Shown here piece by piece: positions 30,526 to 38,533 of a stretch of DNA of 64,000 nt. This DNA comes from Ramlibacter humi (GTDB lineage Bacteria > Pseudomonadota > Gammaproteobacteria > Burkholderiales > Burkholderiaceae_C). Within the stretch, counting starts at the first letter, position 1; each line of letters begins with the position of its first letter. Location: positions 310,001 to 374,000 of the forward strand of contig NZ_SMLK01000002.1 in the NCBI RefSeq assembly GCF_004681975.1, given 5' to 3'. The translations under genes and the position numbers were made by a program. The notes below the pieces were generated by a model, which did not search any database, was not told where the DNA came from, and saw only the letters and a list, made by a program, of their open reading frames with translations.

Positions 30526-32099
30526 GCGGACACCTCCTGCAGCCGGAACTGCTCGAGGTTGATGCCGCGCCGGCCCTGGCTTTCCAGCCAGAAGCGGCGC
30601 AGCAGGTTGCCCAGCACCTGGCGGCGGTAGGCCGCCGAGGCGCGCATGTCGGAGATGGGCTCGAACTCTTCGCGCAGCAGCTCGCCGGCTTCGAGCGCGG
30701 CGGCTTCGGTCCATTCGCGGCCGAGCAGGAAGGCTTCCGTGCGCGCGGCGCGCACCGGCGTGGCTGCGACACCGCCCGCGCCGATGCCGATGTTCGCCAC
30801 GCGGCCGCCCTGCAGTTCCAGCCGGATGGCCAGGCAGACGGCGGAGATGTCGTCGTCGAACCGCTTGGAGACTTTGTAGGCGCGCAGGAATTCGTTCTGG
30901 CGCGGGCGCGGCACCAGGATCCAGGCGACCAGTTCGTCCGGCGCCAGCACGTTGCGGCGGTAGCCCGTGTAGAAGGCGTCGAGCGGCACGTGCCGGTGGC
31001 CGCGCTCGTTCATCAGCACCAGCTGCGCGTCCAGCGCGATCAGCAGCGGCATGGAATCGCCGATGGGCGAGCCGTTGGCCACGTTGCCGCCCAGCGTGCC
31101 GGCGTTGCGCACCGGCAGGCCGGCGAAGCGGTTGGCGAAAGTCTTCAGCTGCGGGCGCTGGTCGATGAGGGCAGCGTAGGCGTCGGTCAGCGTGGCGGCT
31201 GCGCCGATGGCGATGTGGTTGTCGTAGTCCTCGACCTGGCGGATCTCGGCGGCGCGGGTGACGTCCAGCACCTTGGCGAAGCGGCGGTGCTGCTTGGTGA
31301 CCCACAGGCCGACGTCGGTGCAGCCGGCGACGACTTGCGCATCGGGGTGGCGGGCGCGAGCGGCGAGCAGTCCGGACAAGGTCTCCGGCGCGATGTACTC
31401 CGCACCCTCCGGCGTCATTCCCGCCCCCTCCGTCATTCCCGCGAAGGCGGGAATCCATGGCTCCCGCATTTCGGCGGCCACAGAAGGAAGCCATGGCTCC
31501 CCGCCTTCGCGGGGATGACGAGGTTGTGGGCGGTGATGACGAAGCTGTTGAAGCTTCCGTGCGATGAGGGCTTCATCCACCTTCACCGCCGGCAATCCGC
31601 CCATCTTCTGTGCCGCATCCAATATCGGCCGGTACCCCGTGCACCGGCAAAGATTCCCCGACAGCTCCTCCTGCGCAAGTTCCCGCGTGACGGCCTCACC
31701 CTTGCACACGTGGTTCTGGTACATGCCGAACAGGCTCATGACGAACCCCGGCGTGCAGAAGCCGCATTGCGAGCCGTGGCACTGCACCATCGCTTCCTGC
31801 GCCGGATGCAACGTGCCGTCTTCGGCGGCCAAATCTTCGACGGTCCACAGCGCGCGGCCGTCCACCGAGTGCGCCAGCTGGATGCAGCTGTTGACGGCGC
31901 GGTACTTCAGCCCGCCGCGCTCGTCGGCTTCGGCCAGGACCACGGTGCAGGCGCCGCAGTCGCCTTCGCCGCAACCTTCCTTGGTGCCGGTGGCGCCCAG
32001 GTCCTCGCGCAGCACCTCGAGAAGGGTGCGGTCGGGTGGTACATTGCCCAGCGCCACGGGCTCGCCGCGGCGCAGGAATCGGATCGTCTTGGGAGTCAT
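30522..32099 (-). CDS. xdhA: xanthine dehydrogenase FeS/FAD subunit XdhA, with repeat-derived linker
   Basis: A 525-residue small subunit. The first plant-type 2Fe-2S cluster is at EGCGEGDCGAC (Cys43, 48, 51) with Cys72; the second is CHGSQCGFCTPG with NLCRCTG (Cys112, 115, 151, 153). The FAD domain starts about 235 (YIAPETLSGLLAARARHPDAQVVAGCTDVGLWVTK) with NAGTLGGNVANGSPIGDSMP. Electrons pass from the molybdenum site through both clusters to FAD and NAD. Residues about 194-228 come from a dispersed repeat at 31431-31520 inserted in the linker between the two domains without loss of frame. It is divergent from a LysR gene and overlaps xdhB by ATGA. ATG 32099 begins the conserved N-terminus. 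Confidence 0.94.
   Translation of the reverse strand: MTPKTIRFLRRGEPVALGNVPPDRTLLEVLREDLGATGTKEGCGEGDCGACTVVLAEADERGGLKYRAVNSCIQLAHSVDGRALWTVEDLAAEDGTLHPAQEAMVQCHGSQCGFCTPGFVMSLFGMYQNHVCKGEAVTRELAQEELSGNLCRCTGYRPILDAAQKMGGLPAVKVDEALIARKLQQLRHHRPQPRHPREGGEPWLPSVAAEMREPWIPAFAGMTEGAGMTPEGAEYIAPETLSGLLAARARHPDAQVVAGCTDVGLWVTKQHRRFAKVLDVTRAAEIRQVEDYDNHIAIGAAATLTDAYAALIDQRPQLKTFANRFAGLPVRNAGTLGGNVANGSPIGDSMPLLIALDAQLVLMNERGHRHVPLDAFYTGYRRNVLAPDELVAWILVPRPRQNEFLRAYKVSKRFDDDISAVCLAIRLELQGGRVANIGIGAGGVAATPVRAARTEAFLLGREWTEAAALEAGELLREEFEPISDMRASAAYRRQVLGNLLRRFWLESQGRRGINLEQFRLQEVSA
31431..31520. repeat. inverted-pair dispersed repeat lying in frame in xdhA
   Basis: Two arms of 32 bases at 31431-31462 and 31489-31520 are near-perfect reverse complements (core CGTCATTCCCGCGAAGGCGG), around a 26-base centre. 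It is the same family as the element in iorB. It falls in the inter-domain linker of XdhA. Confidence 0.8.
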
Positions 32100-32150
32100 G
32101 CGCAAGGTGAGGGGAAACCCGGGTTGGAGCGTAGAGCGGCAGGGTGCCTT

Positions 32151-32167
32151 TGGCATAAGCCCTGCCA
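32151..32167. promoter_or_regulatory. LysR-type dyad between xdhA and the regulator gene
   Basis: TGGCA, seven bases, TGCCA: a perfect 5-bp dyad in the 92-base divergent region, centred 33 bases before the LysR gene start and 60 before xdhA. Placement suits a regulator controlling xdhAB and its own transporter operon. Confidence 0.5.
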
Positions 32168-32191
32168 TATGAAAACCATGCCGTGGTGGGT

Positions 32192-33130
32192 ATGAGAGAT
32201 CAAGGCCTTTTCGACAAGATCGACCTCCACCTCATCCGAGTGTTGCACACGGTGCTGACTGAACGCAGTGTCTCCCGCGCCGCCCTGAAGCTGGGCATGT
32301 ACCAGCCGCAGGTGTCGGCGGCCCTGAAGCGCCTGCGCGAACTGGCCGGCGACCCGCTGCTGGTGCGTTCGGGCGCCACCATGGTGCCCACCGACGCCGC
32401 GCTGCGCATGATCGATCCCAGCGCCAGCATCCTGCGCGCCGCCGAGGTGCTGTTCAGCGACGCCCGCGGCTTCGACCCGCGCACCGCCGAGCAGACGTTT
32501 CGCGTCGCCGCCAGCGACTACCTGGACCCGCACTTCCTGCCCGGCCTGGTGGCCGATCTCAAGCGCGAAGCGCCGCGCACCCGCGTCGAGATCCACCCGC
32601 TGTCTTCCGACGGCCACTATGCCGACCGCCTGGCGCAAGGCGAGCTGGACGTGGTGGTCGGCAACTGGCTGCAGCCGCCCGGCGACCTGCACCGCGGCGA
32701 ACTGTTCACCGACGAAGTCGTGTGCCTGGTGGCCGCGGATCATCCGGCGGCGCGCCGCGGCTGGAACGCCGACGAATGGCTGGCGGCCGAGCACGTCGCG
32801 CCCACGCCGCTGCATCCCGGCGCGCGCGGCGTGATCGACGAGCACCTGGAAAGCCAGGGCCTGGCGCGCAACATCACCGCGCGCTGCGCCCACTTTTCGC
32901 TGATCCCGGCGATGGTCGCGTCCACGCTGCTGGTGCTGACCACCGGCCGCTTGTTCTGCGAGCGCTACGCCGCGCACCTGCGGGTGGCGATCCTGAAGCC
33001 GCCGGTGGACTTCCCGCCGCTCACCTATTACCAGCTCTGGCACGAGCGCAGCCACGGCTCGGCCGCGGCGCGCTGGCTGCGCGGCCGCGTGAAGGCCGCC
33101 GCCGGGGCGCTGAGGACTTCGCAAGCATGA
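32192..33130 (+). CDS. LysR-family regulator of xdhAB and the purine transporter
   Basis: A 312-residue LysR protein. It has a DNA-binding domain (KIDLHLIRVLHTVLTERSVSRAALKLGMYQPQVSAALKRLRELAGDPLLVRSG, about 9-62) and an effector domain (FRVAASDYLDPHFLPGLVADLKREAPRTRVEIHPL). The ATG at 32192 is preferred to a GTG nine bases earlier. It is the first gene of a plus-strand operon: its stop overlaps the ABC ATPase start as ATGA. It faces xdhA across a TGGCA-N7-TGCCA dyad, so it probably senses a purine and controls uptake and first oxidation together. Confidence 0.9.
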   Translation: MRDQGLFDKIDLHLIRVLHTVLTERSVSRAALKLGMYQPQVSAALKRLRELAGDPLLVRSGATMVPTDAALRMIDPSASILRAAEVLFSDARGFDPRTAEQTFRVAASDYLDPHFLPGLVADLKREAPRTRVEIHPLSSDGHYADRLAQGELDVVVGNWLQPPGDLHRGELFTDEVVCLVAADHPAARRGWNADEWLAAEHVAPTPLHPGARGVIDEHLESQGLARNITARCAHFSLIPAMVASTLLVLTTGRLFCERYAAHLRVAILKPPVDFPPLTYYQLWHERSHGSAAARWLRGRVKAAAGALRTSQA

Positions 33131-34743
33131 CCGCGCCGCCGCGCCTGCAGCTGCAGGGCATCACCAAGCGCTACCCTGCCGTGGTGGCCAACGATGGCGT
33201 GGCGCTCACCGTGCTGCCCGGCCAGACGCACGCGGTGCTGGGCGAGAACGGCGCCGGCAAGTCCACGCTGATGAAGATCATCTACGGCTCGGTCAAGCCC
33301 GACGCCGGCCAGGTGCTGTGGAACGGCCACCCGGTGAACGTGCGCAATCCGCAGGAAGCGCGCGCGCTGGGCATCAGCATGGTGTTCCAGCACTTCAGCC
33401 TGTTCGACACGCTGACCGTGGCCGAGAACGTGTGGCTGGGCCTGGACAAGCGCCTGAAGCTGGCCGAGGTGTCGCGCCGCATCGAAGCCAAGGCGGCCGA
33501 GTACGGCCTGCACGTCGATCCGTCGCGGCCGGTGCACACACTGTCGGTCGGCGAGATGCAACGGGTGGAGATCATCCGCGCACTGCTGACCGATCCGCAG
33601 CTGCTGATCCTGGACGAACCCACCTCGGTACTGACGCCGCAGGCGGTGGAGAAGCTGTTCATCGTGCTGCGCCAGCTGGCTGCGCAAGGCTGCAGCATCC
33701 TGTACATCAGCCACAAGCTGCACGAGATCCGCGAGCTGTGCGACGCGTGCACGGTGTTGCGCGGCGGCAAGGTCACCGGCGAATGCGATCCGCGCAACGA
33801 GAGCAACGCGTCGCTCAGCCGCCTGATGATCGGCGCCGAGCCGCCGCAGCTGGAACACCACGACCGCCAGCCGGGAGAACCCGTGCTGCAGGTGCGGCAG
33901 CTGTCGCTGGAGCGCGATTCGCCGTTCGGCGTGGACCTGGGCGGCGTGTCGTTCGAGGTGCGCGCGGGCGAAGTCGTCGGCATCGCGGGCGTCTCGGGCA
34001 ACGGCCAGCGCGAGCTGCTGTACGCGCTGTCGGGCGAGGACACGCGCGCGCCGGCCGATTCGGTGCGCGTCGCCGGCCAGTCCGCCGGCCGCATGGGCCC
34101 CGCGCAACGCCGCAAGCTGGGACTGCACTTCGTCCCGGAGGAAAGACTGGGCCGTGGCGCGGTGCCGTCGCTCGGATTGGCGCACAACCTGATGCTCACG
34201 CGCGGCGACGCAGTGGGCCGCGCCGGCTGGATCGACGTCAAGGCGCTGCAGTCGCAGGCGTCGCAGATCATCCGCCGCTTCAACGTCAAGGCCGGTGGCC
34301 CGGCCGCGGCGGCGCGTTCGCTGTCCGGCGGCAACCTGCAGAAATTCATCGTCGGCCGCGAGATCGACGCCAGGCCGAAGCTGCTGGTGATCTCGCAGCC
34401 GACGTGGGGCGTGGACGTGGGCGCCGCGGCGCAGATCCGCGGCGAGATCCTCGCGCTGCGCGACGCGGGCTGCGCGGTGCTGGTGGTGAGCGAGGAACTG
34501 GATGAACTGTTCGAAGTGAGCGATCGGCTGCACGTCATCGCGAAGGGCCACCTGTCGCCTTCGCTGCCGCGGCGCGAAGCCACGGTGGAGAAGATCGGGG
34601 AGTGGATGAGCGGGCTGTGGGACGCGCCCGCCTCCGTTCGGCCTGAGCCCTTCGACGCTGCTCAGGGCAGGCTTGTCGAAGGCTCGGCCTCGGCTTCGAC
34701 CGGCTCAGCCCGAACGGGAAGTGGAGGGCACGCAAATGCTTAG
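33127..34743 (+). CDS. nucleoside/purine-type ABC transporter ATPase (two-domain)
   Basis: A 538-residue duplicated ATPase of the sugar/nucleoside (RbsA, NupO/YufO) class. The first domain has VLGENGAGKSTLMK (about 38-51), LSVGEMQRVEIIRALL and LLILDEPTSVLTP. The second has the usual degenerate Walker A GIAGVSGNGQRELL (about 290) and ARSLSGGNLQKFIVGREI with VISQPTWGVDVGA. It powers the two permeases downstream with the Bmp-type receptor. Its last 29 or so residues are encoded by an 84-base dispersed repeat (34634-34717), giving a low-complexity tail after the normal end near GEWMSGLWDAP. The permease start overlaps its stop by eight bases. Confidence 0.92.
   Translation: MTAPPRLQLQGITKRYPAVVANDGVALTVLPGQTHAVLGENGAGKSTLMKIIYGSVKPDAGQVLWNGHPVNVRNPQEARALGISMVFQHFSLFDTLTVAENVWLGLDKRLKLAEVSRRIEAKAAEYGLHVDPSRPVHTLSVGEMQRVEIIRALLTDPQLLILDEPTSVLTPQAVEKLFIVLRQLAAQGCSILYISHKLHEIRELCDACTVLRGGKVTGECDPRNESNASLSRLMIGAEPPQLEHHDRQPGEPVLQVRQLSLERDSPFGVDLGGVSFEVRAGEVVGIAGVSGNGQRELLYALSGEDTRAPADSVRVAGQSAGRMGPAQRRKLGLHFVPEERLGRGAVPSLGLAHNLMLTRGDAVGRAGWIDVKALQSQASQIIRRFNVKAGGPAAAARSLSGGNLQKFIVGREIDARPKLLVISQPTWGVDVGAAAQIRGEILALRDAGCAVLVVSEELDELFEVSDRLHVIAKGHLSPSLPRREATVEKIGEWMSGLWDAPASVRPEPFDAAQGRLVEGSASASTGSARTGSGGHANA
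34634..34717. repeat. dispersed inverted repeat forming the 3' end of the ATPase gene
   Basis: Terminal inverted repeats CCGTTCGGCCTGAGCC and GGCTCAGCCCGAACGG bound an 84-base element with an internal CTTGTCGAAGG. It resembles the widespread TTCGGGCTGAGC-type repeat of high-GC proteobacteria and supplies the last codons and context of the stop. Confidence 0.75.
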
Positions 34744-35803
34744 GCTCGAAGCGCGTCCCGAATATTCGCGCGTGTGGAGCATCGCCTCGCCGCTGCTGGC
34801 GCTGGTGCTCACCGTCGTCATCGGCGTGCTGCTGTTCGCGGCCCTGGGCAAGGACCCGGTGCGCGGCCTGCAGGTGTTCTTCTGGGAGCCGGTCAAGTCG
34901 GCCTACGCGATCGGCGAGCTGACCGTGAAGGCCACGCCGCTGCTGCTGATCGCGCTGGGGCTGGCCGTGTGTTTCCGCTCGAACGTCTGGAACATCGGCG
35001 CCGAAGGCCAGTTCGTGCTGGGCGCCATCCTGGCGGGCGGCGTGGCGCTGATGGCGGACAAGGGCACCGGCCGCTGGATCGTGCTCGTCATCCTGCTGGC
35101 GGGCGTGGCCGGTGGCATGCTGTGGGCGTCGATCACGGCTTTCCTGCGCGACCGCTTCAACGCCAACGAGATCCTGGTCAGCCTGATGCTGGTGTACGTC
35201 GCCGAGCAGTTGCTGTTCTGGCTGGTGTTCGGCCCGTGGAAAGACCCGGCCGGCTACAACTTCCCGCAGACCAAGAACTTCGACGCGGTGACGCAGATCC
35301 CGCGGCTGATGCAGGGCTCGCGCGTGAGCATCGGCATCGTCATCGCGCTGGTGGGCGCCGTGCTGTTGTGGGTGTTCCTGTTCCGCACGCGCGCGGGCTT
35401 CGCGCAGCAGGTGGGCGGACTGGCGCCGGCGGCCGCGCGCTACGCCGGTTTTTCTTCGCGCCGCGCGCTATGGACGGCGCTGCTGGTGTCGGGCGGCTGC
35501 GCGGGCCTGGCCGGCGCGCTGGAAGTGGCCGGCCCCATCGGCCAGCTGACGCCTTATGTGCCGGCGGGCTACGGCTTCGCCGCGATCATCGTGGCCTTCG
35601 TCGGGCGGCTGCACCCGCTGGGCATGGTGTTCTCGGCCGTCCTCATGAGCATGTTCTACATCGGCGGCGAACTCGCGCAATCGCGCCTGGGCCTGCCCAA
35701 GTCGCTGACCGGCGTGTTCCAGGGCCTGTTGCTGTTCACGCTGCTGGCGTGCGACACGCTGATCGCTTATCGCGTGAGGTTCACCCGGAAGGCCGCCGCA
35801 TGA
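34736..35803 (+). CDS. ABC transporter permease (nucleoside-type, first)
   Basis: A 355-residue permease with about nine to ten hydrophobic helices (LLALVLTVVIGVLLFAAL, ATPLLLIALGLAVCF and others). The segment VCFRSNVWNIGAEGQFVLGAI is the family signature for BPD_transp_2 permeases of the NupP/YufP, RbsC class, and RFNANEILVSLMLVYVAE follows. It forms the channel with the second permease. ATG 34736 has GGAGGG upstream and overlaps the ATPase stop. Confidence 0.9.
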   Translation: MLRLEARPEYSRVWSIASPLLALVLTVVIGVLLFAALGKDPVRGLQVFFWEPVKSAYAIGELTVKATPLLLIALGLAVCFRSNVWNIGAEGQFVLGAILAGGVALMADKGTGRWIVLVILLAGVAGGMLWASITAFLRDRFNANEILVSLMLVYVAEQLLFWLVFGPWKDPAGYNFPQTKNFDAVTQIPRLMQGSRVSIGIVIALVGAVLLWVFLFRTRAGFAQQVGGLAPAAARYAGFSSRRALWTALLVSGGCAGLAGALEVAGPIGQLTPYVPAGYGFAAIIVAFVGRLHPLGMVFSAVLMSMFYIGGELAQSRLGLPKSLTGVFQGLLLFTLLACDTLIAYRVRFTRKAAA

Positions 35804-35814
35804 AGCGCGCACCG

Positions 35815-35940
35815 GAACTCCCTTACGCGAAGGACGCGAAAGATCCGCAAAAGTCGCGAAAGGCAACCTTGCAGGCCGATCCTTCCTTGACGCTTTCGCG
35901 TCCTTCGCGAATCTTTCGCGCCTTCCGCGTACGGGAGTTC
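35815..35940. repeat. 126-bp MITE-like inverted repeat between the two permease genes
   Basis: It starts GAACTCCCTTACGCG and ends with the reverse complement of GAACTCCCGTACGCG. Inside, GCGAAGGACGCGAAAG occurs at both ends in opposite orientation. It separates genes that normally overlap by a few bases in this operon type, and ends nine bases before the next ATG. Confidence 0.8.
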
Positions 35941-35948
35941 TGAGGGCC

Positions 35949-36869
35949 ATGGAAAGCTACGCGCTTCTTTTCGCCGCCACGCTGAATGCCGGCACCGTGC
36001 TCGCCATCGCGGCGCTGGGCCTGCTGGTCAACGAGAAAGCCGGCGTGGTCAACCTGGGCGCCGAAGGCATGATGCTGTGCGCCGCGCTGGCCGCCTTCGT
36101 CACGGTCGTGCACACGGGCAGCGATGTGCTCGGCTTCATCGCCGGCATCGGCGCGGCCGCGCTGCTGGCCGCCATCTTCGGCGTGCTGGTGATCTGGCTC
36201 AACACCAACCAGTACGCCACCGGCCTGGCGCTCAGCCTTTTCGGCGCGGGCTTCTCGGCTTTCGCGGGCATCAGGTACGTGCAGGAAAAGCTGCCCGAAC
36301 GGCCGCAATTCGCCATTCCCGGCCTGGCCGACATCCCGCTGCTGGGGCCGGCGCTGTTCCGCCACCACCCGATGGTCTACATCACGATGGGCCTGGCCAT
36401 CGCGCTCATCTGGTTCTTCTACCGCTCGCGCAGCGGCCTGGTGCTGCGCTCCATCGGCGAGTCGCCGGAGTCGGCGCACGCGCTGGGCTATCCGGTGCGG
36501 TGGATCCGGCTGGGCGCCGTGGTGGCCGGCGGCGCGCTGTGCGGGCTGGCGGGGGCTTTCCTGATCATCGTCTACACGCCGCTGTGGGTGGAAGGCATGG
36601 TGGCGGGCCGCGGCTGGATCGCGCTGGCGCTGACCACTTTCGCCACCTGGCGGCCGGCGCGCGTGCTGCTCGGCGCCTACCTGTTCGGCGGCGTGACCAT
36701 GCTGCAGTTCCACCTGCAGGGCGCTGGTGTCGAGGTGCCCAGCCAGTTCCTGACCATGCTGCCGTACCTGGCCACGGTGCTGGTGCTGGCGCTGATCTCC
36801 CGCAACCCGGCCTGGATCCGGGTGAACATGCCGGCATCGCTTGGGAAACCCTTCCATCCCGGCTCATAA
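35949..36869 (+). CDS. ABC transporter permease (nucleoside-type, second)
   Basis: A 306-residue BPD_transp_2 permease. It starts MESYALLFAATLNAGTVLAIAALGLLVNEKAGVVNLGAEGMMLCAAL, where NEKAGVVNLGAEGMM is the NupQ/YufQ-type signature, and has about eight further helices. It pairs with the preceding permease. The spacing from it (145 bases, filled by a repeat) is unusual for such operons, so the ribosome site (GAGGGCC before ATG) must serve alone. The substrate class, nucleosides or purines, is inferred from the Bmp receptor and the xdh neighbours. Confidence 0.92.
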   Translation: MESYALLFAATLNAGTVLAIAALGLLVNEKAGVVNLGAEGMMLCAALAAFVTVVHTGSDVLGFIAGIGAAALLAAIFGVLVIWLNTNQYATGLALSLFGAGFSAFAGIRYVQEKLPERPQFAIPGLADIPLLGPALFRHHPMVYITMGLAIALIWFFYRSRSGLVLRSIGESPESAHALGYPVRWIRLGAVVAGGALCGLAGAFLIIVYTPLWVEGMVAGRGWIALALTTFATWRPARVLLGAYLFGGVTMLQFHLQGAGVEVPSQFLTMLPYLATVLVLALISRNPAWIRVNMPASLGKPFHPGS

Positions 36870-36870
36870 T
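36841..36870 (+). promoter_or_regulatory. internal promoter for the Bmp-type receptor gene
   Basis: TTGGGA, 18 bases, CATAAT lie at the very end of the second permease gene, 39 bases before the receptor start. It would allow extra receptor synthesis over the membrane parts. Confidence 0.45.
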
Positions 36871-36908
36871 TTGCTCTTCCGGATTTCACCACCCCCTCAG
36901 AGGATCCC

Positions 36909-38081
36909 ATGACCGACCTGAAGAAACGTTCGCTGCTGCACGTCGCGGCGCTGGCGGCCGCGGCCGCCACGCTGGCCGGCTGCGGCAAGAAGGAAGAAGC
37001 GCCCGCGCCGGCTCCCGTCGCCGCCGCGCCCGCCTCGGAGCCCGCTGCCGCGCCCAAGCCCGCGCCGCTGAAGATCGCGTTCGCCTACGTCGGCCCGGTG
37101 GGCGACGGCGGCTGGACCTTCGCCCACGACAACGGCCGCAAGGCGGTGGAGAAGGAATTCGGCGACAAGGTCGTCACCACCTTCGTCGAGAACGTTCCCG
37201 AGTCGGCCGACGCCGAGCGCGTGATCCGCGACATGGCGGCCAACGGCAACAAGCTGATTTTCGGCACCACGTTCGGCTACATGGAGCCGATGCTGAAGGT
37301 GGCCGGCGAGTTCAAGGACGTGAAGTTCGAGCACGCCACCGGCTACAAGACGGCCGACAACCTGAACGCCTACGACAGCCGCACCTACGAAGGCGCCTAC
37401 ATGGCCGGCGTCGTGGCGGGCAAGATGACCAAGACCAACACGCTGGGCGTGGTGGGCTCGGTGCCCATCCCCGAAGTCGTGCGCAACATCAACAGCTTCA
37501 CGCTGGGCGCGCAGTCGGTGAACCCGAAGATCAAGACCAAGGTGGTCTGGGTGGGCAAGTGGTTCGATCCGCCCAACGAGACGGCCGCGGCCACCTCGCT
37601 GATCAACGGCGGCGCCGACATCCTGATGCAGAACACGGACTCGTCGGCCGTGCTGCAGACCGCCGAGAAGATGAACAAGCGCGCGTTCGGCTGGGACAGC
37701 GACATGACGTCGTACGGCCCGAAGGCGCACCTGGGCTCGGCGGTGATCAACTGGGCGCCGTACTACATCAAGACCACGCGCGACGTGCTGGAAGGCAAGT
37801 GGAAGGCCAGCCCGGACAAGATCTGGTGGGGCGTGAAGGAAGGCGCCATCGACTTCGTGTCCGTCGCGGCCGACGTGCCGGAAGACGCGAAGAAGAAGCT
37901 GGACGAAGTGAAGGCCGGCCTGAAGGATGGCAGCTTCGTGATCTGGAAGGGCCCGATCAAGGACAACGCTGGCAAGGAAGTCCTGGCCAAGGACGCCACC
38001 GCCGACGACAAGTTCCTGGGCGGCATCAACTTCTACGTGCAGGGCGTCGAGGGCAAGGTCCCGGGCGGCGACAAGAAGTAA
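36909..38081 (+). CDS. Bmp-family ABC transporter receptor lipoprotein
   Basis: A 390-residue BMP/PnrA-like receptor. It has a lipoprotein signal (ALAAAAATLAGC, Cys25), an alanine/proline linker to about 55, then the Bmp core LKIAFAYVGPVGDGGWTFAHDNGRKAVEKEFG, TTFGYMEPMLKVAGEFKDVKFEHATGY, AYMAGVVAGKMTKTNTLGVVG and QNTDSSAVLQTAEKMNKRAFGWDSDM. The family binds purine nucleosides (PnrA, Med) or related compounds. It completes the transporter and is followed by two strong hairpins. In the LysR-controlled operon facing xdhAB it most likely supplies purines to the catabolic route. Confidence 0.93.
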   Translation: MTDLKKRSLLHVAALAAAAATLAGCGKKEEAPAPAPVAAAPASEPAAAPKPAPLKIAFAYVGPVGDGGWTFAHDNGRKAVEKEFGDKVVTTFVENVPESADAERVIRDMAANGNKLIFGTTFGYMEPMLKVAGEFKDVKFEHATGYKTADNLNAYDSRTYEGAYMAGVVAGKMTKTNTLGVVGSVPIPEVVRNINSFTLGAQSVNPKIKTKVVWVGKWFDPPNETAAATSLINGGADILMQNTDSSAVLQTAEKMNKRAFGWDSDMTSYGPKAHLGSAVINWAPYYIKTTRDVLEGKWKASPDKIWWGVKEGAIDFVSVAADVPEDAKKKLDEVKAGLKDGSFVIWKGPIKDNAGKEVLAKDATADDKFLGGINFYVQGVEGKVPGGDKK

Positions 38082-38088
38082 GGTGAGG

Positions 38089-38145
38089 GGCGCGCTTGGC
38101 GCGCCTTTCCCCCAAGAAGAAACGCGGCCTTCGGGCCGCGTTTTT
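38089..38145 (+). terminator. tandem hairpins ending the transporter operon
   Basis: A GGCGCGC/GCGCGCC stem (38089-38105) is followed by AAACGCGGCC-TTCG-GGCCGCGTTT and five T (38120-38145). The second is a textbook UUCG-capped terminator and, with A-rich flank on the other side, also suits the convergent minus-strand gene. Confidence 0.92.
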
Positions 38146-38522
38146 CATTTGCTCTCCGGGCAGACCTTTTGCGAGAGCAGCGCCACCATGCTGCCGGGCC
38201 CGATCGGCTCCGTCGATTGCTCGCGGGCGCCGCCGACCACCTTGCCCTGGCCCATCGTCCCCGAGTAATACAGCGTGCGCAGGTAGCGGTAGCTGGCGGC
38301 CTTGCAGTCGATCTCCAGCAAGGCTTTGCCCGACTTCACGCCTTCCTTCGCTTCCTTCAGCTCGAACAGGCGCCACACCTTGCGCCCGCTGCCTTCGCTG
38401 CGCACGGTGGCGGGATCGAAGTAGTAGGTGCCGGACTCGCTCTCGCCATAGCTCACCCAGTCCGCATGCGCGTGGGCGGCGGCGAGCGACAGGCAGGCAA
38501 GGACGCGCGGCAGGCGGCTCAT
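38145..38522 (-). CDS. surface-adhesin-E-like secreted protein
   Basis: A 125-residue exported protein. The signal peptide is MSRLPRVLACLSLAAAHAHA, followed by DWVSYGESESGTYYFDPATVRSEGSGRKVWRLFELKEAKEGV, then SGKALLEIDCKAASYRYLRTLYYSGTMGQGKVV and PIGPGSMVALLSQKVCPESK. The Y-x-D-P-x-T-V/I-R start, the E-x-D-C-K pattern with second Cys at the end, and the YYSG-MG segment match the Surface-adhesin_E family (Haemophilus protein E-like), here as a small periplasmic or surface protein of unknown use. The two cysteines probably form a disulfide. Confidence 0.78.
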   Translation of the reverse strand: MSRLPRVLACLSLAAAHAHADWVSYGESESGTYYFDPATVRSEGSGRKVWRLFELKEAKEGVKSGKALLEIDCKAASYRYLRTLYYSGTMGQGKVVGGAREQSTEPIGPGSMVALLSQKVCPESK

Positions 38523-38533
38523 GGCGGGCGTGA

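Noticed and set aside
31240-31560. Treating xdhA as a frameshifted pseudogene because of the odd linker
   Set aside because: The frame is continuous, both FeS motifs and the FAD domain are intact, and the linker is explained by the in-frame repeat.
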